A DNA stretch of 64,000 bases from NCBI GenBank assembly GCA_947579665.1, contig OX388347.1, positions 41,300,943 through 41,364,942 of the forward strand, given 5' to 3'. Positions within the stretch are counted from its first letter, which is position 1, and every line of letters starts with the position of its first letter. The notes beneath the pieces are model-generated. The model had not been told where the DNA came from. It did not search any database and saw only the letters and a program-made list of their open reading frames with translations. Source of the stretch: Sympetrum striolatum (taxonomy: Eukaryota; Arthropoda; Insecta; Odonata; Libellulidae). Both the position numbers and the translations under genes were made by a program. Positions 11,120 to 23,199 of this stretch are shown here, in pieces.

Positions 11120-11870
11120 AGATATTGAAAAATCTTAGTAATGAATTGCAGAAGCATACGTAAAAAGCAGACCGAATTCTTTAATCTTACGAGAAGCACT
11201 AGTGCGGATATCGTTATAGGAACCGAGAGTTGGCTAAGCGAAGATATTTCATCAGGTGAGATATCTCCTCCAGATTATATTGTTTAGCGTAAAGATCGAC
11301 TCTGTTGAATAGATGTTGGGGTGTTTATCGCCGTAAAGAAATCTTTAAAGGCTTTAAAGAGTAAGTGCGTTGACTGTTTAGAGAACGGTACATGCGAAAT
11401 GGTATGGTGTTCGGTTCTCGGCGTTCTCGGATGGAATGGAAAGTAGGTATTCATTTGTTCGTTTTATCGGCCTCCGGAAGGCGATATCGGATGTATAGAG
11501 GAACTAGCTGATTCGTTAGAGAATATTCGGAAGAAAGTGAAGGATCCTATCATAGTAGTAGGAGGGGATTTTAACCTTCCCCATATAGATTGGAAAAATT
11601 TATCGAGTTCGTACTCCGGTAGAGAGAAGACTGTATTGCAGACATTGACAGATACGTTTTAGCTACACGCCTTAGATCAACTTAATTAGAAGGTTACGAG
11701 GACAATTCGCTGAGGTCAAGGTAGTGTACTTGATTTATTAGCCGCTATTATATCGCATTCTCACTTGATCGATGATCTTAATATTATTGCCGGAATTTCA
11801 GACCACGATGTCATAACTGCAGTTATGAAATTGGAAACATGGAAGAAGGAGAAGTCCTAGTGGTGGAAAT
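11120..11870 (+). pseudogene. CR1-like LINE endonuclease domain, stop-ridden
   Basis: Read in one main frame with several stops, it gives the order of an AP-type endonuclease of non-LTR retrotransposons: MNCRSIRKKQTEF, GTESWLSEDI, CSFYRPPEGD, VVGGDFNLPHIDW and AGISDHDVITAV. These correspond to the catalytic blocks of the exonuclease-endonuclease-phosphatase fold (N, E, Y/R, DFN, SDH). Stops fall inside the domain, so it is dead. It continues the LINE begun at 10617. Confidence 0.7.
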
Positions 11871-11940
11871 AGTAAAATCCCTCAAGCCACCGCGGCAGGT
11901 TTATATCCCAGACAGCACAGCGTCGTATCTTTAGTTCCTA

Positions 11941-12015
11941 CGTTGTGGATACGTATACGCACGTATCCACAACGTATACCGTATCCTGTGTATCCTTTGT
12001 GGATACGTATCCACA
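11941..12015. repeat. Two adjacent palindromes built on GTGGATACGTATCCAC
   Basis: 11941-11954 and 11961-11974 form a perfect 14-bp stem with a 6-nt loop. 11998-12015 is a perfect 18-nt palindrome with the same core. They lie between the endonuclease and reverse-transcriptase parts of the LINE, where they interrupt the coding region, and have the look of a small insertion or an expanded palindromic motif. Confidence 0.7.
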
Positions 12016-12029
12016 TCATATGTTTCGCA

Positions 12030-13110
12030 AAGCGAGATTTTCGGAATTCAGAGATTACATCAATTCGAAGATGGAAAACCTCTGTAGTTATTGAGTGGTA
12101 ATACTATTGAGAATAGCTGGATGTTAAGAGAAGGCTTAGCTCGGTTTGTCCCAATTAAAACCGTTAGGGAGCGTAGGGATCCTATTAGGGATCCACGTTG
12201 GATGAAACCTTGCGAGCGTTGCATAGGAAGTAAAGGATTTTGCACGCGCGGATGAAGAAGCTAGAGAAAATCGGAGTAGACTTTGATCTTGAGCGGAAAA
12301 AATATCCGGAGGTGCGAAGATTGGTTAAGGATGAATCGCAGAATGAGTTTCAGGAATATAGATCTACTTTTAAAGTACTCTTTAGGAGGAAACCAGAAGG
12401 AATTTTGGTCATATGTCCGAGAATCTCGAGGAGGTCAGTCTTCAGTACCCAGCCTTGTTAATGACGTGGGTTTAACGGTTACTGATTCGTTAGGAAAAGC
12501 GAATCTAATTTATCGACACTATCAGGGAAGCTTTATTTTAGACGATGGACGCTCGAACGAATTTTCTATGCGTGTTGATTCAGAGATGGAACCAATCGAG
12601 TTGTCGGTGGATGGAATAGGAAAATTGTTGCGACAAATAGCCAAGAAAAAAGCGCCAGGAGGTATTATCGCTCGTCATTCAAACACTGGCGAATGAGCTT
12701 GTTCCCCTCCATTATTCTATAGGAAAACTGAGGAAAACCTTGGATGAAGGAGTTGTACCAATGTCGTGGAGAAGAGCGCATATCATTCCGATTCGGAAGG
12801 ACTTTCCTCGAAACCGGAAGATTATCGTCCAATATATTTAACGTCAATTTTTTCACATCATAGCGAGTTCTATAATGCGTTTCCTTAGTGACAAGGGGGC
12901 AATTAGTCGATGTCAAAACGGTTTCCGTAAAGGTAGGTCATGTGATACCCAGTTAGCCCTTTTCCTCAACGATGTGGTTAGAGCAGCTGATAAGGGTATA
13001 AGAACAGACGCCATATTTCTAGATTTCAGAAAAGCTTTCGATCGAGTATCGCATGTAAAATTAATTCGTAAGTTGATGGCTTACGGGATTACCGGAAAAG
13101 TAGTTTTATG
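12030..13110 (+). pseudogene. CR1-like LINE reverse transcriptase, 3'-truncated
   Basis: Continues the LINE. Recognisable parts: the linker (WMLREGLARFVPIKTV, SYVRESRGGQSSVPSLVNDV), then reverse-transcriptase blocks including RQIAKKKAPGG, QNGFRKGRSCDTQLALF and the catalytic AIFLDFRKAFDRVSH, followed by LIRKLMAYGI. After about 13110 similarity stops, before the YxDD block, so the C-terminal half of the enzyme is missing. Several frame changes (near 12240, 12465 and 12690) break it. Confidence 0.75.
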
Positions 13111-14032
13111 TTTGATTTTTATGGTATTTATTTACATTCTATTTATGAAACCTTACTTTCTTCTAAAACAGTTTCGACGTCATTCTATTATCAATTAACA
13201 TCGTTCGCACGATTTATCTCCTTATAAATTAGTGTAAAAACGTCTGCAAACACCCTAATTGTGGGATATTTTCATTTTAACCAGTTCTTCCATAATTTAG
13301 TTCTTTCTAAAAGAAAAATATGAGATTCTACCCTTATTCATCATATCCCGGAAAGCTTCATGGGCCTACGGTTATTCATACCAAGTTTTCCGCCAACTTT
13401 TCTGTCAGCATGTCACAGAATCACACAGAATGTTCTGCTACTCTGCGGTGTTGCCACTTCGAGGTACAATTTCGAGGATTCTGAGAATAAAAAAAGAGGA
13501 AAATGTTCATGGGGCGGGTGGAAATTACATCAGGCTTATAGTGCATAGATTTTGATCAATGTTTCTGCCGATACTGGATTATAATTGGTACTTTGGGTTT
13601 ACAGTTTTTACACAGTGTAAGTCTCTCGTTACCGTTTTTCGAATCCGAAACTTCAGGTTTATTGTCCTGCCACTTATCTGGAACCTTGTTTACTTACCTT
13701 CCTTACTTAGATTTTTGTATATTGGGTTAATCCCGTGAAATAAAGATTGAATTGAATTGAGATTGTTATCCAACCATATATTTTTTCTTGGTCCTCTTAA
13801 CTTATATCTTTGTATTAGTTTCGTATTTCTTTCCCAGACAAAAACCTTCTTTTTTCTGTGTTTACTGTATCACTTATTATTCTGTGAAGACGTAAAATCT
13901 GCTTCAGGCCAGAAAATATGTTTTTACAAAACTCGGATCTGAATAAAGAAGATATTGTTATGACAGCTTTCGAGAAAAACTTTACGATATTGTTATGGTA
14001 ATCATTGGATGCATTTTCTTTTCCCATTGCAG
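13111..14032. other. Non-coding DNA 5' of caspase B, with a LINE-like 3' tail
   Basis: The pentamer run 'ttgaattgaattga' at about 13747-13760, preceded by 'aataaag', looks like a LINE 3' terminus. From about 13790 to 14032 the DNA resembles the 5' flank of copy C (32060-32283), with shared words such as 'gatatgacagc'-like and 'aaatctgc' in order, so the duplicated caspase unit begins before the first recognised exon. No promoter element can be defined. Confidence 0.5.
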
Positions 14033-14048
14033 TGCTGCGTAAAAAACT

Positions 14049-17000
14049 ATGGAAGATGAACCCATGGAAGTTACTGAACTAACGCATCAGAATGAGGAAA
14101 ATAATCAAGTCAGGTAATGCTGAAAGGTTTGAAGAAACATGTCAAATGTTAGTAGTGGACGGACAGAAAAGGTGAGAATGTAGAACTAATCTTTTACCAT
14201 TGCAGTGCTGCCTCAAGAAATATGGAAGTTAAGGAACTAAAGCATCGGAATGAAGAAAATAATCAAGTCAGGTAATGCTGTAAGGTTTATTTATTCATTT
14301 ATTTTGAAGAAACATGTCAAATGTGAGTAGTCGACGGACTTAAAATGTGTGAATGTAGAACCAAGGATAATACTTTGAGAGTACATTACAGAAGTTACGG
14401 AAGTTATACTTGCGAATAGGTATAATGGAAATTCAAATTATTTTATTATCATTAATTTTTATGCAGATGACGTATTGGTTCAGTGGCAACGTCCTTGTAA
14501 AAATTCGAAGTAATTAATTGTACATCTCATATATGACATCCCCAGCTCCATCTGCACCTTTTCGATGTTAGGCTCACGAGTCCTTACAAATTCAACCCTT
14601 GCCTTAAAGGGAAGTATTTACGAGCCTGCCTAGAAAATTATTCCGTCTATAAGAGCCCAATTTATGAATGAAAACTAACTGGTAGTCATTTTTTGCTTTG
14701 TAAAATTAACTTTTTGTCAGTATTACTATATTCCCTTTCAATATTTGCGGACATTAACTTAAATGACTTGAACTCTGTGTAAATCTCTTACCATTAAGCC
14801 AAACTAACCTGCCCTTCCACCGTCTCGTCTATATTTTTGCAACATAATTCTATTATCATCTTGGCTACACTCTCGAGTCTTTCATACCTATTGAAAATCT
14901 TCACTTTATATATTTTACATATGGAGCTTTAACTTGTTAAATATACTTGAGTTACTAGAATTAAAGAGCTTAAGCCTCAGTTTATGTAAAATTTACATTT
15001 ATAGCCCCCTGAAGTTGAACCAAGGGTTATTTTGGAATAATTTAAGCTGCATATCTAAGGAAATATAATTCAAAATGTTTATACCTTGAGTGTGCATAAT
15101 ACTATTGGGGACAGAGCTTCCCTACAAGAACATCCTTAAATAGTGAACTGCTAATTGGGTAATACAAACCACAACCACAGAAGGAAGGTCATTTTTTACT
15201 ATCCACTTGTCAAGTTTGGAAGACTCTCCTACACTTGGGTTGACCAACATACTGCATGTGGGAAAGCTAAAGTATTTAAGCTAACCTGATAATCTATCAC
15301 AAGTTTTCAAAATAAAGTTGATCTCACAAGCTTTTCCTTAATGTATATGGAATAGACAACTATAGAATGCCTGATGAAATAATTCCTTAAAATTATTTTT
15401 GTTTTGACTAAAATATAATGTGCATATTTTGCTTGACTATAGCTTAACTATGGTAGTAATTTTAGTAGTGTGTATGGGTTTTTTCTGTGTAAAATCTGCA
15501 TGAAAATGGACATGTTAATGACACTTTCTTACTTACGTGGCTGTATTGGCCTCACAGTGTATGCTTTACTAAACATACTTTCCATCTATGTAACTCCTTA
15601 TTACTACAATAAAATTGATGCATATTTTTCTAATGATGAGTTCAATCCATATTAATGACTTTAAGAATCAGACCTTCACTTTATCCTGTTCAATAGTCAT
15701 GACCCTTTACAAAGATTATAGCATGTTCACCTACTTCCTTGAAAAATTCCTAAACTGAGAATGAATGACTACCTTATCAATAACAAAGTCAACAGAAGGT
15801 GTAGTTTCAGGGCTGTAATATCAACTAAAGCTGTTTCTTGAGTATGAGCAAGAGGAAAAAATGCATGAGGAACTCCATAAAAGTAATAATTCATTGATAT
15901 ATACTTGAGAATTTTTGGCAGTGAAAACTGGCATTTTGAAAAATTCGTAAGTCTTTTTATTTATCATTATGAAGACTTCATGAGGAATTTATACATAACT
16001 TTAAATTTCATATAAAGGAGATATCTTTTATCATGTCAGATTTAGTTGATGATTGCTATCAGCTGTATAAAATTTCAAATAATAATTAATAATTTCAAAT
16101 TTTTTTCAAAGGATGTTATTCATATTTGGGTAGCATTATAAAATAATAACATAAAAATTAAAGTTTGCTGATGGAGAAAGAAATTTATTAATATTTTATG
16201 TGAAAATTTGTTCTATGTACAATAACACATTCTTTGCTATAAAGTGATGAGGATAAAATCAGAAAAAGGTTTTCCCATGCTAAGATGTTAGGAATTGTTA
16301 ATATTATAAATTTATTCTTAAATAGAACACATCCCTCCATTCATTGCATAATCTACCTATATATCACAAGTGATTCTTAAAACAAATTAATATTTTCTGC
16401 CTTGGAAATATGTTTCCATGCTTCTAAGCAGGATTAAAGTGAAGCATGGAATATGAGTATAGACTATCAATATGAATGGTGCATAAGGGCCTGAAGTTTT
16501 AAAAATGGTAATTTTCCCTGAATCTGTACAACTAGAAGCAAGTCTCTGTGAAGCCAAGAGTCTATGAGCTTACTTCAATTATTATTCTCATTATTTTAAC
16601 AGGAACAATGGGCATCTCAAATATCGGGGTTTGGCTATCATTGCTATTTTCCATCAATTCCATAGTGGGCTAAAGTTGAAAGATATTGAACACACTGAGG
16701 AAGATAGGAAATTGTTGGAGCAAGGGTTTACTGAACTACAGTATGCAGTATTGGTATGGAATGATATTATGAGAGCAGACACTTTTCTTGAGCTACTCAA
16801 GAAAGGTAAGAAAAAAATTAAGATAATGGTCTTTTATTACTTTCAATAAAATTTTCAAATGTGACGGACTGCTTGCTGTAGAAATTTGTGAATATATCAG
16901 ATAAGAAAATTTACATTCACCAACAACAACCTTTAAACTTTTTAAAATAAAATTATGACAGAAGAATTTGGCAAATTCCACAAAATTAAAAAAACACACA

Positions 17001-20000
17001 TATGATGAGGTTTCATCTTAGAACCAGCTGTATGTGAGTTTTTTAATTTGTGGAATTTGTCAAATTTTTCTCTCATATTTTTTATAAAGTTATTCAGAGA
17101 TTCCACCTGATGTTTCTTGATATGTTTCATTATATCCTTTAAACTGCTGAATATGTTTTAGTTTAACTGCTAATGATTTTGGTTATTTTGCATTTGAAAT
17201 CTGGAAAGAATTTAGATAAAGAACATGTAATTCACGGTAACTTTTTGTATCTTTAAATCTTGAAGGTATTTTTATACTCTATAGAGTATAAAAATTAAGT
17301 ACTTTCCTGAGTACATTCAGTTCCTATGACCAAATATTAACATAATCAGTTCAGAGCAAGGCAGTAATAAAAGGGGTATCTCTATATACATTTTCAAGCA
17401 AAACAAACTATAATTTTTGGTGCATCAACTTTTTTCTGGGTAATTTGATTTGTTGCATTGAATTAACCTTCCTAATCTCTTTATCTTGTGGTTCTTTTTT
17501 TTTGGTATGTGTAATTTCTGGTTCTAAGCCTCGTCTTATTTTTCAGTTTGTCGTGATCCAATTAATGATGAGTGTGAAACATTTGCTTTAGTCATGATCA
17601 CTCATGGGAATCGAAATGGAACCTTATATGCATGGGATGGCCCTTTCAGTCGCCAAGATGTTTACGACTGTTTTAATGCTGAGGGATGCAAATTGAAAGA
17701 TAAAATGAAATTATTAATCTTTCATGTGAGTATGAAATATTGATTAAGGTTTTTTACTTATTTTTAAAGCAAAACTCAAAATATCCTAAAGCAATAATCA
17801 TTTTTAATGATAAATAATGTGTGGTTCTTTGTTTATGGAGATGAATTAATTTTTTCCTTTAATGTCATATAAAATTTTGCTATTTCTGGGACCCACATCA
17901 TTTTATCATTGTAATTATGATTTTAATAATATTTGTAATGAATGGAAAGGTCATTTGTGTTGTACAACAAAATTAAGATATATTATAACTTAGAGTCATG
18001 AGAATTACTGAGACTGATCTTTTATGAAAAGACCGGTTAGCCAAGTGAGTTTGTGTTTTGTGTGTGTGTGTGTGTTTTGCTCTGGTGTACTCTCTGTCAT
18101 GGATCAAGCACCTGGTGGAGGCATGAAAGAAAATAACATAAGATGTTGAAGGACTTTTAAATAAACAACATTTATCAAACAGCTGCTCAACAAAACACAT
18201 CTGAATCTGAATAATACTTAAAATAGAAAGCTTACTGTTTTGAGATTTCAGCTATCTTAGTAGATTGGTATCCTCATGTCAGTAATTTTTCTGAGTCTTC
18301 CTTTCTTTTCAATTTGGTATCAGCTCCTTTCTAGCAAATAAGCTTAATTTAGATTGTATCAGAAACTTGTTTCTGTGGAGCAGCAAATATAAAAATATCG
18401 TAATCCTTCATTCTTCTACAGCTCATGGCTAAATTTGAAGCCTCTAGATTAATAGCAAATCAGATTGTGAAAAATCCATGTTATAAACTTATTCACAAGC
18501 GTTCCTTGCGACAAAGCTATTAATTCCGCGATCGAATTGCTGAAAGAATCGTGTATGGACTCATCTTGGTGCAGTGACATTTCTAAATTACGAAATGTTT
18601 GCCTCCAACAAAACTATTTCGTATACAATGCGGAGTTCTATAAACAGAGCAGTGGTTTAGCCATGGGCTCACCCTTTCTCCTCTCATGGCAGATATATTT
18701 ATGGACAATTTTGAGAAAAAATTCTTCAGTTCTAATTCCAAGTGGATTAAACAAAGTCTGTATTGGTATAGGTACATCAACGACGTCATTTGTGTTTGGA
18801 GAGGCACTGAACGCACCCTTTACCTTTTCTTCAAATCCCTTAATTCTTTCCATAAGAAAATTAAATTCACCATTGAAAAAGCCTTCAACGGCAGTCTGCC
18901 TTATTTGGATCTTTTAATTTCCATTGCCAATGGACGGCATGAGTTTTCTATCTACAGGAAACCCTGCTATACTGATTGCACCATCAATAGCGACTCCTTT
19001 CATCCCCTCTCCCATAAATTAGCGGCATAAAACAGCATGATCCACCGGCTACTGAGTGTACCCCTCTCCACACAAAGTTATCTTAATGAAGTTAACATTA
19101 TTAAAAGTACTGCAGTTAAAAACGGTTTCAGCCCTGTGATAGTAGATCAAATTATAGAGAAGAAGAGGAATAAAATGGCTTCGCACGATATTTTCCGAGT
19201 GCTTAAGTCTACTAAGATGAAGTGGTGTTCCCTTAAGTTCCTCGGTAAAATCTCCTATTCAGTAAGTAACAGTTTTCCCACTACATTTAAATGTTCCTTC
19301 AAGACAGGTCCTAAACTGAAAGACTTATTAGTTAAGTGCAAAGATCCCGTTGAGGTGTTTAACAGAAGTGGTGTTTATAGATTAAATTGTAATGATTTTG
19401 ATTGTCTTTATATTGGACAAACCGGATGATGTTTCTCCCAAACGGACAAAAGAACATAAACGTACTCTTATTAATAACAATCCGTCTGCCTCTCACTTCA
19501 GCCAGCATTTGCTTGAAAGAGGGCATACAAGTGAATTTGATATGACGGTGCTCCACCTATGTGACAAAAGTGGGAGACTTAACGCTTTGGAGACTTTAGA
19601 AATCGCGAGTAATTCCTCGTCGAATATTGCCAGCTTAATTTCCATGCACCTTTCCTAGCATCCCGCCCATTGCCCCCCCCCTTGCTCTTCACCTTTAACT
19701 CGTTGCATCTTCTTTGATTTTAGTGATTTTAATGACCTTGCCTTACTTTGTAACTTTTGCTTTCCTTACTTACTTTGTAATTCTGTATATCTTGCAATTC
19801 AATGGATTGTGATTAAGAACCTTTGCTATGTAACCTGTTACTTGCTACCTTCTCTCCCCTCCCCCTTTCATGAGAGTATATATTCAGAAGTGTTTTTATT
19901 TTGTCACCTGATGATGTAGCGATGCTACGAAACCTGGGTTGTGTTATTCGGATAATAAATTAGTGGTCTATTAAAAGTTTGTTTACCATGGATTTTTTAC

Positions 20001-22379
20001 AAGTTAAGAAGTACCACAAAATTAACCCTGAATCGGTATCACAGATTGTGAAAGTCTATTTATGAAATCCATACTTCTAGCCTTTGCTGTGGATGCTCTC
20101 ATATTTTACTCCTAACATGCTAGCATAAAAAGCTCTGGGTCATGTAATCAATATTCCCTGTCCCATGTAAGACTGCAATCTTTGAAGATGATTTCCCAAA
20201 AATTTTACTAGTTCTCTCTTAGAGGATTTGAAAAATATTCTCAGAATTTCTTGAAGAGAGTAGTGATCAAAGATGATGATCCAATGGATAGAAAGTGTGT
20301 AGTGTTGTGTCTTCTCTTATGCCTCTCTTTGTACTAACTATACTATTTATTAAATTAAAACCAATTTTCCTCTCTGATATTCCACATTCTCTTTGAAGAG
20401 TTACTGCTCTTCAATATAGGTGTATTTTACTCTGTCATTTTCATCAGAAAGGTGAGGTATTTGGAAAAAAGATCAGGGAAGAAATCTGTGTATTCTCTTT
20501 TCTTGTTCTGGTTTTGTCTGAATTATTGTGTTAAAAAATTTAACTTTGTATGAGCTATGGTTTGGAAGGTTTTTCAAATTGTTTTATCAACCTCTATAGT
20601 GTACATCATGATACTTTGGGAGTGGAGGAATTCTTGCCAAATCATTAATGGCAATATCTAAATTGTAATGATTTACCTGATTTTTTGTAGTCTTTGAATT
20701 TGATTTACAAGTATGTGGTGTGGTGAATATATATGTGATTCATGATCATCATGCTTCCATTCTTTATATCCATAACTGTGTACACTATTCTTTTCCCTAA
20801 TGTTTTGCAGTCATGAAATTCTAATGTTATTCCTATATTTTCTTCAATTGTTGTAAATTATTAATTACTCTTGCTTGTTTGTGGTATGTATTTAATAATA
20901 ATAATAAGTGCACTTAGTAATAGTATTTGCTCTCATATGTATATGCTTAACATGAACAATTCTGTAATTTTCAGAAAGGTTTTATTGTAATTTTTCTCCT
21001 CTATTTAACCTAGGGATCTTTGATACATTATAGGCTTGCCGTGGGAATAAGTTGAGTGATGGGGTGGAAGCACATAAAGTTCCTAAAAATAAAAAGTTCC
21101 GGGGCGACAAATTAAAAGAGCATATTGAAAAAGACAATTTGATCTTCTGCTCGACATTTGAAGGTAACTAATTTTTGGGCTTAAATTTTTTTAGAAGTGA
21201 AAATGAAACTTATCATTCCCCCAAGGATGTTATTTTGGATAATAGTATCCATAATGCTCAAGAAGTAGAAAAACTTTCTCTGCTACCCACTCTTGAAAAA
21301 ACTGAAAGGATTTACTTGTGATTGTCTTTCAAAGATGTCATAATTTCTTATTGATTGTGTATATAAATGAAAATCAATCGTGTAAATTCTTTGATAAGAG
21401 AATTTTCGCCTTGATATTTTGGTATACTTTCACAAGTCATTAAGATGTACCATTTGGTTTATGCACATTTTGGACACATACAGGCAAGGATACCTGCATT
21501 AATGTATGTACTCCTGAAAGGTAGTACATATTCGTATCCTTGCTTTACTTCAAAAATGATCTTAGCTTAATTTCTAAGTAAACTGTCTTTGCCATGTTTC
21601 TGTTTCCACTGCCTAGAATACATGTTTAACCTTGGTTAAAAAGGTAAGGAGTGATTGGGCTATAGAATAATGCCTGGACACCAAATTGAAGTACTTATTT
21701 CATAACTACAATCTCTATTGCATAGTGATAAAGTAATCATATTTTGTATACTTTAATAATAATAATAATTTTATTTGTCAATGATCACATACATGATATA
21801 GACTTTGCAAGGTAAGAATAATAAAGAAAAAAACACAATACACAGGAATACATGAAATTAAGATGACAGATATACATCAGGACTATAAAATATAAAAGAA
21901 GATTTGCATTTGCTTTTATAAGCAGCATCAGATTTCACATTCTTTAGGTACATAGGTAATTTGTTGTATATAACAAGTCCTATGTAGGTCCTAGAAGAGT
22001 TGATGTGGTACCTGCGTAAAGAACATGCAAATTCCTGTCATTACAAGTATTATGGTTGTATATTTCTATTTCTTTTACAGGTTCATCTAGTGCAGCAGCT
22101 CAGGAAAATAAGGGTTCCATTTTCGTTCGAGCCTTACATTCTGCTATGGTAGAAGAAGCAAGGCGGGATGAGAGTGTAAGGAAGCACATTCTTGCTCTCC
22201 TTACATGTGTGATTAGGAAAACAGCAAATGTAAATATTAATATGGAAAAGAAAGGGGAATTCAAAAAGCAGCAACCAGCATTGATAATGGCACTTCATTA
22301 TTTGTATTATTTTAAGAATAAGGAAATAATTCCAAAGAAATGTTTACAGAGGTTATCCTTAGAAAGATTAAGTGTCTAA
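14049..22379 (+). CDS. Caspase-like gene copy B (divergent S1 pocket)
   Basis: Five in-frame exons: 14049-14113 (from ATG), 16603-16805, 17547-17725, 21034-21163 and 22081-22379, all with GT/AG borders, giving 291 residues (313 if the duplicate exon 14206-14271 is included). There is no long prodomain, as in effector caspases. The p20 part starts with LKYRGLAIIAIF; the catalytic His is in MITHGNRNG (H109, codon 17603-17605) and the catalytic Cys in FHACRGN (C151, codon 21037-21039). The p10 part contains GSIFVRAL and KKQQPALIM...YLYYF. Oddities: the S1-pocket Gln before ACRG is His, the p20 Arg of 'SRSGT' aligns with Asp (KDIEHTEED), and the SWR motif is absent (EGSSSAAAQENKGS). Family and dyad are clear; that it is an active protease is inference. 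The start is the first ATG after an in-frame TAA (14040-14042); an upstream exon is possible. A Penelope element sits in intron 3. Confidence 0.85.
14206..14271 (+). CDS. Duplicate first coding exon of caspase B
   Basis: A second copy of the N-terminal exon, 173 bp downstream of the first, with its own AG acceptor (14204-14205) and GT donor (14272). Both copies end in 'ENNQV' plus two bases, and both have lengths divisible by three (81 and 66 nt counted from their acceptors). They can therefore be used alternatively or one after the other without changing frame. This copy has no in-frame stop before its ATG (AASRNMEV), whereas the first has TAA. The duplication includes the intron on either side. 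Confidence 0.7.
14272..16602. other. Intron 1 of caspase B
   Basis: AT-rich, without a recognised coding segment or mobile element. The last 300 bp before 16603 resemble the corresponding intron end of copy C (32560-32812), e.g. 'tattttctgcc' and 'gggcctga' words, confirming paralogy of the introns. It is about 1.9 kb longer than the 445-bp intron of copy C. Confidence 0.5.
17268..17295. repeat. 28-nt perfect palindrome in caspase B intron 2
   Basis: Centred on 'ctctatagag' (17281/17282). Perfect and loop-free, AT-rich. No function is assigned. Confidence 0.7.
18490..19658 (+). pseudogene. Penelope-like RT / GIY-YIG protein, broken
   Basis: The start is truncated: it begins within the RT palm at a segment reading VPCDKAINSAIELL. 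It continues KQSSGLAMGSPFLL, changes frame near 18680 to MADIFMDNFEKKFF and runs through the active-site region YRYINDVICVW, where the usual YVDD is Y-I-N-D (first Asp replaced by Asn). A stop at 19028-19030 separates this from 19037-19429, which ends in RLNCNDFDCLYIGQTG, the GIY-YIG endonuclease start; the remainder is in another frame to 19658. With frameshifts, stops and a changed active site it cannot encode a working enzyme. Confidence 0.8.
19905..19943 (+). ncRNA. Hammerhead-ribozyme-like motif of the Penelope element
   Basis: In order: CAC (19905-19907, stem I), CTGATGA core (19908-19914), one extra T, stem II GTAGC (19916-19920) / GCTAC (19924-19928) with a 3-nt loop, GAAA (19929-19932), a tiny stem III CC/GG, GTT as the NUH triplet, then GTG (19941-19943), which pairs with the opening CAC. 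Hammerheads with minimal stem III are established in Penelope-like elements. The extra base after the core and the 3-bp stem I leave activity open. Confidence 0.6.
21754..22045 (-). repeat. Probable LINE 3' end in caspase B intron 4
   Basis: Starts with an (AAT)n run at 21754-21768 followed by 'tttatttgtcaatgatcac', the reverse orientation of a LINE 3' terminus with simple-repeat tail. No protein domain is readable, so the clade cannot be named. It ends about 35 bp before the last exon. Confidence 0.4.
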
Positions 22380-23199
22380 ATGCATCAGTCAATTTATGGC
22401 AATACAAAATTGCATATATGCCATCGTGGTGATAACTAAGCTCCAGTGAAAGGGTATTAATGTAGTTGAAACCTTTGTGCCAGATAAAGAGAAATTTTAA
22501 TCCTACTCGTTAATTGCCATCCTATATTAATAACTAATATTTGTTTTATAAATTCATTGGTGATGATGTTGGTGCTATTTTAATATCTAAAATGTTTTAC
22601 AATGTTCTTGTTGCATATGTGTATGGAACATTGAATCTCAAGAATATGCTTTGCTCAATGCTTACTCAAAGCAAAAAAAGAATTATTTTTATTATTTGCA
22701 TTTCTGTTTAATACAGAAATATTTGTAATCATAAATTACTTTATGATCAATAAATATTAGTTTACATGTTATACCTTTATAAAATTTTATATTCAAAGCT
22801 ATGAAAATAATAAGTATTTTATTTAATATTCGGGCAGTCCCTTGATTCCTACTGTGATATTTTCCTACCTGTATTTTTAATATGATTTTCTCACACAAAG
22901 ACTAAGGAGATGACCACCCTTCATGTGACCAACCCAGGAAGAAAGTTCATGTCAACATAGCTCATTTTATCATAAGAACTTGCAATTAATTCCACCATTC
23001 TAAAAATGATGTACATGAATGTATTGTCTCTTTTAGACTAATTAATTCAGATTCATTAAGCGACAACAAGTGTAACAACACAATCAATGATGAATTTAGA
23101 GAATAAAGTCAGAAGACAAAACCAATTTTCTCAACTGTAACTATTGCTGCCCAGGAGCAGCTATGCATTTGAAAAAAATAATTTTAACAAATAATAATT
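22380..23199. other. 3' flank of caspase B
   Basis: Non-coding, paralogous over about 500 bp to the 3' flanks of copies A and C. No terminator or polyadenylation site can be fixed; several AATAAA-like hexamers are present. Confidence 0.4.

Larger units (their letters stand above)
18473..20041 (+). mobile_element. Penelope-like retroelement inside caspase B intron 3
   Basis: A 12-bp direct repeat 'cagattgtgaaa' at 18461-18472 and 20042-20053 brackets the element as a target duplication. Near the left end is 'aaaaatccatg', and near the right end its complement 'catggatttttt', i.e. short inverted ends. The contents are a 5'-truncated reverse transcriptase, a GIY-YIG nuclease remnant and a hammerhead-like motif near the 3' end, the known Penelope order. 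It sits in the sense orientation relative to the caspase gene. The corresponding intron of copy C lacks it and has Gypsy instead. Confidence 0.85.
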
